From positions 124,001 through 188,000 of the forward strand of contig SAXG01000029.1 of the NCBI GenBank assembly GCA_012932865.1: a stretch of 64,000 bases of DNA, given 5' to 3'. Below the pieces are notes generated by a model. The model was not told the DNA's origin. It saw only the letters and a program-made list of their open reading frames with translations, and did no database searches. Shown here in pieces: positions 42,985-53,767 of this stretch (position 1 is the first letter of the stretch; each line of letters opens with the position of its first letter). The position numbers and the translations under genes were made by a program. The DNA is from Amylostereum areolatum (taxonomy: Eukaryota > Basidiomycota > Agaricomycetes > Russulales > Stereaceae).

Positions 42985-43248
42985 CCTAGGAAAATCCGGG
43001 AAAGAGGAAAACCCGATTGACTTAGTTTCGAAAAGACCTTAACCCCCTTTTCGCTTGACAGCGCGCGTTCCATGTAGCGGCGACCGCGGTTGCACCCCGA
43101 CCCTGCACTGATGGACCTCTATGGATGGATGGCCCCTGCTCACTGATCACGCACATCCCGCCTCGCCCCCTCGTTATTCGCCCGAGCTGTATTTGTACTA
43201 CTGTATACACATTGAAACCACTGTAATATATGTGAATTGCTGCACAAA

Positions 43249-46200
43249 TCAATCAGGGGGTATGGAGAGAATTTCACAGTAAAGGGAGAACTCGTAATGG
43301 CGAAGGAAGGGATTAACGTGGAATGCTTTTGCTTTCTTGTACACGTCGTCGGCAGTCCAGTCAGTGGATACAGACCCTGGCGAGGATACTTCAGGAAAAG
43401 GTGCGCCGACTGCATAATGGAGGTAACGGGGATGATAGAGGCTCGTCGCCGCTGTGACCGTGTTGAGCGCGAGACTTGGAACATGCGTAGATCAGGGACG
43501 GGGGTGGTGAATTTTGTGAACCATTCAATGTAGGCAAGGACTGGGTGGGTGCTGTCAGGGTCGTACCTTGGTGGTAGGCAGAAAATCGTGCGGACTTGGC
43601 CAACAGTTAGCTCTGCAGAAGGGGTGAAAATGGGCGCCGAACGAGCAGGGTGTCAGATCATACCATGGACAGAAGACCAACCACGGCCATGCGAGCTATC
43701 CTCCTTGGCCAAAACGACATCGTGGATAGCGGGTGCACGCCTTTTACGACCGTTCGGTGGTACTACTGGTGTTGCACGGACCTTGTCCTTGAGGAGACGG
43801 CGAGATGTGGTGACGGAGCGAGGCTGTGGAATAACCAGGCCCATCTGTTTGTAGACATTGAAGTGTTCGTTTTCGTCCGTGAATGTAGTGTGTTTGCATG
43901 TCGAGTGGTCGCGGAGATACTTGTCCAGACAGGCCACAAAGTCGACCGCTCCAAACTGTTCGACTAGAGTGGTGACAGGCAGAAAAGGGAAGGATGGACG
44001 TTTTGGAAACATCCGGGAGATGCTGCATGCGTCCAAGGTACGCGATTCTTCGTGCTCCTCTTCGTCGTCCGTGTCGTCTTCGTCCGACGAGTAACCATCA
44101 GTATCGGAGTCGGTCCAAGGCTTCGAAGGGCGCTCGCGAGAAGAAATCCACTCTTGGAAGGCTGCAAAGGTGTGTACCGCGTCTCGTCGACGAAGCCAAG
44201 TGGTCATTTGTTCTGTGTAATTCTTTTTGTTGGTGCCCCGGTACGCCTCCAGATTGACGGGACATACAAATGCATTGAGTGGATTTTGGGGATGTTGAAG
44301 TGTTGCTGGATGCCCTTTTCGATGAACACATCCTTGTTGTCGTGGAAAGTTTGCCATGCGCGCTCCATACGGGCCAGAGACGCCTCTGTGTGGGATTCAA
44401 AGTGAGCATAATAGATAAAATCTAATATGGCTCGCACAGCGCGAATGATACGAGGGTCGTTCGTTGTACCCGACATCACACCCGCGAAAACCTTCTCCAT
44501 GTTCTTGTACTCGGTGCCCGTCCATTGGGAGATCATTGAAACACCCTTGGAGAAATGTCGAAGTGACGGGTGGTGCGGCATGCCCTTGAACCGGAGGTCG
44601 ATTTCCTCCTCGAGTCCATCTTCGAGCGCAACACACCAGCTCATAAGGTGGTCTTTGAAGACACCCTTGTGCAGCTGGTGCAAGATGTCCGGTGTGAAGC
44701 ACTGAAAAATGTCAGCATGGGTGTTAAGGACGGTCCTTATCACGTGACAAGCGGCTCAGGCTACAGTACTCGTGTAGATGAGAGGTGGGATCAGGTGATC
44801 CAGACGTCTCGATTATACGAAGGTTGAGGTCGATAAGCGAAGCAGTAAGTCTTCCCGGAAGACTCAGGCGAGCTTTCGACTTAGTTACTTTGGGCTCTCT
44901 TTAGTATACTTAAGAGGAGGTTCTTTAGTTAGAACAGTCCTGTATTTACAAAGAGAACGAGCTGAGGAATGGCTCGTTCGATGAGCCTCCTTTTATAAGA
45001 AAGGAGGTCGAGTAAATATATGTACATTGAGCAACGGTTGTATCAAGTATCTACGGGAACGAGACTGTGGCACCGTCGCGGCTATGCCGTTGAGACGGCG
45101 ACGATCTGTGGCACTGTCGTGGTCGCGTCGTTGAGACGGTTACGAACTGGGGCACAGTCGTAATCCGTCGTTTAGCGACGTCCTTCCGAATAAGGCAATG
45201 GAAATGGAATACCTTATCGAAGTTGTAACAATGGGGGAGATCGGCCCAGAACGGATTGATCTTGCGCAAGCCTTGAGCTTTAAAATCAGCGGGTGCCTCA
45301 CCTCGGGATTCTTGAGCGAGCAGGACCAGTGTCTCCCAAGGATCGCGACGTGCGGATTCGATCAGGTCGCCGCGCTCGTTGGGGATCCACCTGGCAAGCG
45401 GGGCAGCGGTTCTCCTTGCATCCCGCTACGAGGCATTGCTCCGGGTAGTCGGCAATGTATGCTGCAAGGATGGGGAAAACAAGACGGACAGCACCATCCG
45501 CACAGGTCATTTCAACACCTTCGACACCCGCGCGAATGAGAGGCTTGAGGATCTCGTGCATGGCGGTATGAAAGAGCTGGTGGGATTCTTGAGAACGTCT
45601 CGCATCCGTGAAGCACTCGAGCTTTGACACAGGAAGGTAGCCCAATCAGGATCATGGCCCTCGCCGAGGTTTCGCGTCGTTTCTCTGCCGAAATGTTGCC
45701 TAGCGAAAGGTAGACGGGCCATGCCGCCTTGTCTCCACTAAACAACGACAACCGTGTTTTGTCGGTTGAGATGATGACAGCCCCAAGTGTTCCCCCGATT
45801 GGTATCGCCACCTTTCCCTGCACCGTCACGGTAAGTTCTCATAGCTACGTACGAGTGAGTGTACTCACCTGCATGTTCCACCACCAATTCCCTGACGACA
45901 TCTCCTCGTACACTCGCTTCTCGCGAGCCAGGTCCTCATATAGCTTTTCAGGTGCGTACACCATATGCTCTCGAAATGTTGGGTTGCCGATGAGTTCCTC
46001 GATACATTTGACCGGGTCACAATTCCAAATCTCGACATACTCCTCCATCGGCTTGCCGTTCTTGTCAACACGGTCGCCGGTTACCCGCATCGTCTCGCAT
46101 ACCCACTCTGGACCTGTTGGTAAGGTATCAACGGCTTTCATGAATGATCGATTATTGTGGAAGGTGAGTCCAAGGTCGCGAATCTGGTACACGAGGTCAG

Positions 46201-46773
46201 TGTGAGAGTTTAGGAAGCGCCATCTGATGATGCACAGACCTGTTCAAGTTTTAAAAACTCGTCGGTCTCCTTCTGTCCCAGCACCTTTACAACCCACTCA
46301 GCCAACTTCCATTCCTTCTCGTCACGAAACGGGGCCCAGCGTGTGTTCTTCCGCTCATCCTCCCATTTCTCGAACTTTGTCTGGCCCATCTTGATTTTGA
46401 CGCCTGCAGGTTGCGGATACGACTCACGAAACCGACAATCTGCATAATCCAGCTCAGGTGTCTCGGTTCGTAAATGTTTGTTGTGTTGTGGGCCAGGCAT
46501 CTCAGAGCGCACGCGAGGGATAGGATCCTCAGGTTTGTCAACCCTCATCTCCGCACCATCCGCATCATCGTCTCTGAAAGCATCTTCCTGTCCAGGCGAG
46601 TCCGGCGTTTGATGCATTGCTGGAGGAGTCGGACTCCGTGGTTGTCGACTAGCGAGATGCTCGGATGCTGTGCGGCACTCTTCCTTCTGGGTGATGTGAG
46701 AGCGACGAGCAGATTCCGAGAGGAAGGCTTTTGGACAGAAGCCACAGATGTAAGTGCCCGTTCCTTTTGCCAT
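43249..46773 (-). pseudogene. Second Plavaka-type transposase, split by a solo LTR
   Basis: Complement: exon 1 46773-46240 starts with a C2H2-like finger (YICGFCPKAFLSESARRSH) and ends DEFLKLEQ; intron 46184-46239; exon 2 ends SGNWWWNMQ; then core blocks [63 protein letters not shown] / [35 protein letters not shown] and [16 protein letters not shown], and the C-terminal VGQVRTIFCLPPR, VLAYIEWFTKF to the stop at 43251-43249. Lesions: one surplus G near 45640, one surplus C near 45385, a 20-residue deletion with frameshift near 44300, a frameshift near 43400, and the 509-bp LTR at 44722-45230. It belongs to a different subfamily from the 9586-13037 copy and is close to the 53768-55893 copy. 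Divergent from a DUF6532 gene. Confidence 0.87.
44722..45230. mobile_element. Solo LTR (509 bp) inside Plavaka copy 2, 5-bp target duplication
   Basis: Termini TGTTAAGGACGG...GTTGTAACA (TGTTA/TAACA). Direct flanks ATGGG at 44717-44721 and 45231-45235. Removing it with one flank restores the transposase peptide [11 protein letters not shown], proving the boundaries. It contains a TTTATAAG box and internal inverted repeats such as GTCTTCCCGGAAGAC. No coding sequence; the parent family is not in the window. Confidence 0.92.
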
Positions 46774-46970
46774 AGTGGAGGATGAGTGGGGCACGGGGGG
46801 CAAGCTGAACGGGGCCTTCAATAGAATGTGGCGGCGCGACGGCTGATTGGACTTTGCAGCTCAACAAACTTTACCAAACACGGATTTTTTTCGCCCGCAC
46901 ACGACATTCCTCTCAGTTGTTGTCTCCTTCCCCCCCACCTTTACGCGTGCGCGCGCACCACCTGTCTATC

Positions 46971-49518
46971 ATGAAGAGGAAGGCAATTCCGACAAGCCCT
47001 CAATCATCAGACCAGGATCACCCTGGCTCTGCACCGACAGCACCTCCCAGCAAGAAAACACTCAAGACAACACAGACAGCCGAGGCGCGCCGGCCATCAG
47101 CTCGCAAAAAAGTCTCGTCAGCAGCACAAGCTCATATTGGTGCGGACAGATCCCTATCACATCCCCCTCTCCATGCAGTGTACTAAATATTCTGCGTGAC
47201 TAGATGAGGCAGCTTGCGATGAGCTTCGGCGACAGATCAAGCGCTATGAGAACGAGCTTCGCAGGCTGCAAAAGCGTACAATTCTCTTGTTCTCTTTTCA
47301 TGTCCTTCTCTGATTTTATTCAAGGTGATACGGCTCACGAGAGCGAAGATGTGTATAGGAAAAAGGAGGTGCGAGCTGAAAAACTCGAGGCGGCCGTACC
47401 CCTCCTCTACCACAAGCTCGGTACGTCTCCATAATATGACATGCCATGCCATCAAGTGATGATGTCCGTCTGTCCTTATAGAGTCCTTGATGCCACCAGC
47501 TGAGCCAAGCCCTAATGAACCTGTCGAGCCCAACTTCGCTCCAGACATCGAAAGCAAAGACAAACTCGACGTGCTGCTCTCAAGAGACTACACACTCCCT
47601 AGCAAGACAATCAAGTTCTCCACTTCGGTACTGTGTATCGCTTATACCTCCTTTTGTCGCTAACTTGGCCTCCAAACATCACTAGACCCAAGTAGTCCAC
47701 GATACCAGTCAGCACTCATCAAGCTCGCATCCTGTGCAAACGCAAACACCACATAAGGACAAGCAGCCTACAAAATCGACCGCTTCAACACCTAAACCGT
47801 CCCAACCTCACCCGTCAGTCTCACGATTGGTTGTTACGCCCGAAGAACCAGAGCTGTTGACTTCGACGCGCACCCCATCAAGCCGCACGGAACGGGCACA
47901 AGCATCCGGCACTTCTCGCTCGTCAAAACATTTGAAGTATTTCTATCCTTGTGTACAGTCTCCGGTCCCTCATTCTCGCTGTCCTATATAGGACACGCCC
48001 TCGTACCCCTCCACGCCGTGTACCGCCACAAGACTCGGGTACTCAGTCCCAAGATCTTGTTACCTCCTCAGCAAGGTCGACACCTCCTAGCCCAATCACC
48101 CCACCACTTCGTCACCCAGACAAGGCTCTCGGGCGTTCCAAAGCACGCGACTATGATACCAATGTCTACAACGTAATCCAGGCAGCCATCCGGCACTACG
48201 AAAGCAAGATTGTCAATAGGGATCCCTACCCGGCAACCATGGACCAAATCAAGTGGGCAAACGAGGCATGGAAAAAGGCGAATGAGCACCTCCAAAAACC
48301 GTACAGAGTTGACGATCGCATTCTTGGCTTGGTAAAATCTCTCCGTTCTTCTACTAGCCTGTGCTGAGCGACTTTTAGATTAAATCTTCAGGCTCCAATA
48401 TCCGTAGCAATCTTAAGACCACAATGCAGGCTGTTATTGCTCAGGCGTACGGACTTACAAATGACAGCAAGCCGAAGGATATCGCCCAAAACAAAAGGCG
48501 CGTAGAACAGCTTCTAAAAAACTATGTGTTCATGTATCGCGTAAGGATTCCATTTGCGACAGACTGGTTCATGCTCATGGTTCCGTTACTTCAAGTGCAG
48601 GAGACTCTTCAAGGTTATGCGGAGTCTCCCGTTGTTTCGCTGGTGCTCAGGGAAGCCTGGTTTCAACACCTGAACGACCGCAGCAATGTGTTTGCCGAGT
48701 ATTTCAATCCTGTTGGTACCACCATGTTTGCGCTCATCTTCACAACGGCATGTACACTCTTCTCTCATCTCCACATAGTATACATTGGCTGATTCTTGTC
48801 TAGGCGGAGTACTGCCTAACAATGGAATGGAAAGATGGTACATGGAAGGAGGGCCCACCGTTCACCAAAGCCTCTTATAAGGCCCCCTTCGTCAGCCATC
48901 TTGAAGCTATCCGCGATTGGTCCAAGGATAACAGCGAGTTTTTTGTTAACCTTGGTCATAAGCTGTATCGACGTGCCCGGTGACATTTTCTCGACCTGTT
49001 TCTTCTGAACGAGAACTGATCATACCACAGTCAGAAGTCTGGTGCCGTTGCTTTGGATAAAGACAACACCAACCGCATATCTGTCGCTGCCATGCAAGCG
49101 GCAAAGGAGGCGTTAGCGGGCATACTGGTAACACGGACAGTGAAGCATCCGGCTCCGAGAGCACTTCCACCATTAAACACACATCTCAGTGTGGTCGCCC
49201 GTGCCACGCGGAAGTTGGAGGTGTGTCACAGTTCCATTGTCTACTACCTCGGACTAACTTAGAACTCCTTAACGCTTAGTAGATGATGATGAGCTCCCAG
49301 TGGAAGGTGTGTCACAGCCGAGGATCGTTCCCGCCGACCCAAGGGAGGGTGGCAGGTCAGGCTCGCCGGCAGGCAGTGGTACAAGTGGCGGCGGAGGCCC
49401 GGGGCAACGCGAGTATGATCATCGGTCGGATGGGGATGAAGACGGTGTTGTTGGGGGGAGCGCAGGTGATGCTTCCGAGGTTTCTGACAATGATGATTCA
49501 GACTCTAACAGTAACTAG
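46971..49518 (+). CDS. Second DUF6532-type gene, about ten exons, domain intact
   Basis: Starts MKRKAIPTSPQSS. A coiled-coil segment (DELRRQIKRYENELRRLQK, VYRKKEVRAEKLEAAVPLL), a disordered Ser/Thr/Pro linker, then YDTNVYNVIQAAIRHYESKI, WANEAWKKANEHLQKPYR, SNIRSNLKTTMQAVIAQAYG, LLKNYVFMYR, ETLQGYAESPVVSLVLREAW, FNPVGTTMFALIFTT, CLTMEWKDGTWKEGPPFTKA and SHLEAIRDWSK. The internal exons I traced join in frame; one intron (ACG/GCATGT...GTCTAG) is GC-AG where the first copy has GT at the same position. The frame of the acidic C-terminal tail (EGVSQPRIVPADPREGGRSG) relative to the preceding exon is uncertain. Its order of blocks matches the 13263-15940 gene, and it is again head-to-head with a Plavaka transposase (197 bp apart) that is dead while this gene's domain is open. 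Confidence 0.72.
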
Positions 49519-49771
49519 ACTTGTAATGTGTTGGTTGTGGCTAATGGCATCTATTGCACCAAGAAATATCCGCATGGGGTGATGGTAGTAGTAGAATAAG
49601 GGTCTACATGGGCTACCAAGTACTAGGTAGGCAATAAACCTTCAGATCTTCTATGGCTATGTAGGGCAATAGTGTCCCATGTGATCTACAGCGTGCTATA
49701 TGGCTCATATGATGTCTACAGCGTACGATGTAAAGGGGTACCTTGCGATAGTACTACCGGAGCGATGTAGC
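49519..49771. other. Non-coding, CTACAGCGT-rich
   Basis: Three copies of CTACAGCGT within 49680-49785. No gene. Could be subterminal sequence of the Plavaka/DUF6532 unit, but no partner was found on the other side. Confidence 0.3.
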
Positions 49772-50143
49772 CTACAGCGTACAGTGTAGATATGTCCATT
49801 TTCCCTGATGATTCAGTCTCAACCCTTCAAAACAACAAAACAAAATTCGACAAATTGCTGATGTGGGAGCTATCATGCACTCAGCATCAGCACTGAGACC
49901 ATTGAGAGGTGAGATCAATTGGAAGAGATTATAATCATGCCAGTCGGTGGTACCGCTGCCAAAAACAGGGAATGAGGTAGAATTGTTGCCATCGGGGGCG
50001 CCGAAAGGCGCGTCTTCAACATGAATAGGTGTAGTGGTTTCATTGGTTACTGGAGTGATGGGTTCCTCAATGTTGGGACTCGGAGTATTGACGTGTAAAT
50101 CTACCTCAGGGAGAGAACTGGTCAGTGTCATGATGTATGACAA
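49772..50143 (-). other. Hypothetical minus-strand frame
   Basis: 123 codons, Thr/Pro-rich, ending GKWTYLHCTL stop; contains GTTDWHDYNLFQLISPL. Unrecognised; perhaps the terminal exon of the gene whose exons appear at 50383-51000. Confidence 0.25.
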
Positions 50144-50382
50144 TCGAACAATAACAGACCTTCTGCGCGAGGGGTTTTCCCCATCGACACATAATGCGAT
50201 AAAAGAGACGGATATGTGTGGAAATATTGTGCTGCCTTGTTATAGCTCGAGTCGGAGCATCTCAAACCAGGGAATGCGATAGCCTTCTTTTGCGCAATGG
50301 AGACATTCTTTTCCTGCGCCTTTGCGGCCTCACCCCGGTCGATACCCTCTTTGATAAAAGAAACAAACCACTATGACGGAAA

Positions 50383-51000
50383 CTACGGTTTCTGAGTGTC
50401 AGGGTTATTATGCACACCAGGTACTTCACCCTCCCGAACATGATTCTCGTCAGGTCCATACGCTGGTGAAGCAGTGCGGCGTGGAACCGAGAGTGTTGTA
50501 GACAGGGAGGGGAGAGGGAAGGGCGATGATTCTTCAACCTCCGCAACTGGGGGGAGTTTTGCTGGGGTGGACCGAATTGTTGAAATGCTCCGACATGTGG
50601 AAGGCGACATGTGGTGGGGATTTACACGGAGAAATGATGTTCGACTGCTTGATTCGTCGCCGACAACAGTGAGGAGGCCCGGTGATGATCTCGAACAAAC
50701 AAAGCGTCGTGTCACCTCATTTGGTTCCAGATCAACAATAACAGGAGAATCCGTAGCCAGAGAAGTGGACACTTGCTTCCGCTTTGCAGGGTGCTCATCC
50801 GAGGTGTTATCTTCATCGTTGTGAGATCAGATGCACTTGAATGTGGGCGTTGCAGTGGGGGTGCAACACTCCGAGGAAGATGGAATGGATGGAGTGGTCA
50901 TCGATGACGACAACACATATTTCGGAAGGTCAGGGCAATCCTCATCACGTAGGAAAGGTCCAGCCAGCTGATTGTGAGCGATGAAGCGAACCAGGAGCTC
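50383..51000 (-). other. Hypothetical gene exons
   Basis: Complement: KELLVRFIAHNQLAGPFLRD, EDCPDLPKYVL, then an interruption and AKRKQVSTSLATDSPVIVDL and a Ser/Pro-rich tail to a TAG at about 50383. The first block has non-random, folded-looking composition. In-frame stops between and upstream of blocks suggest a decayed or multi-exon gene. Not recognised. Confidence 0.3.
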
Positions 51001-52131
51001 CTTTTAAGATGTGTCAATTCATCGCTCTGTCGTAAACAACGTGAGGACCCATCCTTTTTGCTGCGAGGAATTGGAGTAGAACTGGGAGAACAGCTTCTCG
51101 AAGGGTGCAGAGGGAGGAGACATCAGGAAAAAATCTCAGCTACATAGTTTGGGGGGATACTACATGGGCCTATGAATCAGCAGCCGGGGCTTTGAAGACC
51201 AATGGAGGATCCATAGTTATCGCAGTAGGTCTGTAGTGCTCCGTAGTTCATGTAGTGGTGCCGGCTACCTTGAAGATCTACGGATCATCAATGGCTTCGA
51301 TACAGAACACCATATAACCTACCTATGCATTATTGTCATCAGAGGGCCATATTGCCTTCTGTGCTATACTCTGTGTGGTCATTCCTCCAGTCAAAATGTT
51401 ATTCATTTGTGCGCAGGCCGTGCTAGCATACCCAGTACATCAATCTGAAGCTTTGCATTTACTACTAGAGCCTCGTATACCGTACATAATCCACTCCTAG
51501 GATGCGTCAAAATCATTGGGATCTAACCATTCTGGAAGCCGGCCAGTGCGGCTGCAACGAGGAGATGTTGGATGTGATAGAGGAGATGGCAAAGGGAGTA
51601 GAGATAATATAAGACTTGGACATAAGGGTTTGGGGGTCGCGGTATTCAGTTAAGAAACAATCAGGCCTGAAGCGTGCGTGGAAGAAGTGCTGGCAGTGGG
51701 AGTTGAGCGGGTACGTAGAGGCGTGTTCAAAAGGGCGGGTAGACGTGAAAGTAACGGAACAAAGGCGTCTTTGCGAGATGGAGATGCTGGCCGGCGGTTG
51801 GGAGGGAATGGATAATCTGGATCTATAGACTCTGGAGACGACCTGTGATTGTATTAGACAGATGTTACGGCAAGCGGTATGGTGAAACGTACCACACATG
51901 ACCGGCACGGGGTTCAGTTGGAGGCGGAGTGGTAGGACTCCGCTCGGACAGCTGTTTTGAGGAGTGCGGCCGAGAGATTGGAACGTGTGAGACGCGCTGG
52001 ACATGGTTTGAATTCATGGGGGTGGAGCGTGGGCGGTGAACGGGGTTAACAGGGGTGGCTCGCAGGCAGTGACCGAGATTAGGAGCTGGAGGTGACCAGG
52101 AAAGATGAGAGTGCCGTGCTAAGAAACATCA
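51001..52131. other. No recognisable gene
   Basis: Open frames on both strands without motifs. 51155-51260 has several TAGTGCTCC/TGTAGT words. May include introns or lost exons of the hypothetical minus-strand gene. Confidence 0.3.
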
Positions 52132-52824
52132 CTATGGAGCCGCTCGAGGACAATGGAACACTGTACCTTTTTTATTTGAGACCAATTCTTTGGCTGCCTC
52201 TATCTCTCGCCTCACTCGAGCGGTGGTGCGTGCGGCATACTCGAAATCATTGTCTATTCGATCGTTGGACTCAAGGGACAGATAGACGTGGCCGGCTTGT
52301 GAGTCATGGGCAACCGAGGAAGATTGGGAGGGAGGGGACGCTGACGGCGCCAAGGGAGTAGAAGCGGGAGCGGGTGTATTGGAGTGTGAAGCTGTTTCTG
52401 ACTGAACGAGCCCAGACAGGCTCGAGTTGAATATTTGGATGCGCTGTGAGGGTGAGTTAGCAAGAGATTGCGAGGGATGAGAGCTGATGGACATATCAAA
52501 GGACGGGGGGATGGACCTGGGTTGAACTGAAGATCACATACTCCTGGACCGACGAACTTCATGGTGATGCCTTCTATTAGGGGTGAGTCAGACTCGGACT
52601 CATTACCCGCATGTTTGGTGGTTTGATCGGTGATCTAGTCAATTTTTAGTGAGTGCACAACACATATTAGGAGGATTTACCTCCCAGGAAGTCCCCAGTT
52701 TCAGGGAGTACGACACTGGGTCAATTGAATGCGAAGGCCAACAGCGTAGAGGAGGACGAAGTCTTCGTGCACAATGGGTGACGCATGCACTCCCAGCGGT
52801 CACGTGCCCACGAGCACACCCCAC
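52132..52824 (-). other. Hypothetical 5' exons of a minus-strand gene
   Basis: Complement: ...SIDPVSYSLKLGTSWE, GT-AG intron of about 46 bp, ITDQTTKHAGNESESDSPLI then MKFVGPG, a second GT-AG intron of about 98 bp, RIQIFNSSLSGLVQSE and a Ser/Pro linker into HVYLSLESNDRIDNDFEYAA, RTTARVRREIEAAKELVSN. The two introns preserve one frame, which argues for a real gene. The domain is unknown; the final block looks helical. Confidence 0.4.
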
Positions 52825-53019
52825 CGAGCAGAGTCGGTTTTGTCCAATTCTCTCGGATGATCGCCGAGTTTGTAATTTTGTATTATTCTATACCGTTATA
52901 AAGAGCTAATTATGCACATACAACAGATTTGGATTAGTTTAATTGACCTTCAGAATTCAAATAAGGTCGGTGCTTAAGCTTGCGCCTGCCGCGGCACGTC
53001 CTCTTTGATCATTGACTCC

Positions 53020-53442
53020 TGTCAGAAACGCAGTTTATGAGACCAATGGAACCACCTAAGTTGCGACAATGAGAGGAGCAAGAGAGAACAGATGGATTCG
53101 AGAGTGTCAGGCCTAGGGTAGTGCAACGTGCGCTACAGTACCGTATGACGAGATGGACAGTCTAAGGAAAAGAGAAAAGAGACACTGCCCTTATATACAA
53201 GTGGGAACAATGATGTGATGTGATGCAATAGTGGTGCGAGCAGGGGGAACAATAAGAAAGGAGTCATGGGGCGGAGGACAGAAGTCCGGAGCAATGATGT
53301 CATAGATAAGAATGCGGAACCCCATTCGGAAGTCCGGGCAGTGACGTCGTTGGAGCATGTGATGCAAAAGAAAGTCATGTGCCGTGACACGTCACGTGTA
53401 CGAGGTCTGCAAATGAAGAGAGAAATGGAGCGATCCGTGACA
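53020..53442 (-). repeat. Solo Gypsy LTR (423 bp)
   Basis: TGTCAG...CGTGACA on the plus strand, aligning end to end with the LTR at 5593-6012. The base pairs that follow the LTR inside the 5593-6012 element are absent here, so it is a solo copy. Flanking pentamers (actcc, gcacg) do not match, suggesting recombination or an old insertion. A TATATAAGG box lies in the reverse orientation near 53195. Confidence 0.88.
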
Positions 53443-53767
53443 GCACGGGAATGAGGATCATCACACTTCAGGTGTGTATCCTCTGCATTTCTTTTCATAC
53501 TACGCCGTCATCTGGACTCGCTATCCCCCTTCCTATCCAGCCACGCCCTTTACAATCATTTTCTCTTTCCTTTGTCTCTCCTCCCTGGTGCTATGCTAGG
53601 TGACTGCGTGTTGAAGCGCGCTTGTGTCACGTGACTTGTACTCTTGTTCAACTACTCTTTCATACCGGTCTCCGTCTCTGCTCCCGCAACACTGTAGTCT
53701 GTACCATCTGTACCATCCAATACCATGAGTTTATTATGTTGGGGATGTAAAATCTAGGAGTCTTAGT

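Noticed and set aside
46773..46821. Longer start for Plavaka copy 2 at 46821
   Set aside because: The codon there is TTG; the ATG at 46773 directly precedes the zinc finger and fits the family.
49519..49800. Right terminus of the second Plavaka/DUF6532 unit
   Set aside because: CTACAGCGT repeats are present but no inverted match was found left of 43249, so no boundary is claimed.
53015..53447. Target duplication around the solo Gypsy LTR
   Set aside because: Flanks actcc and gcacg do not match; no duplication is claimed.
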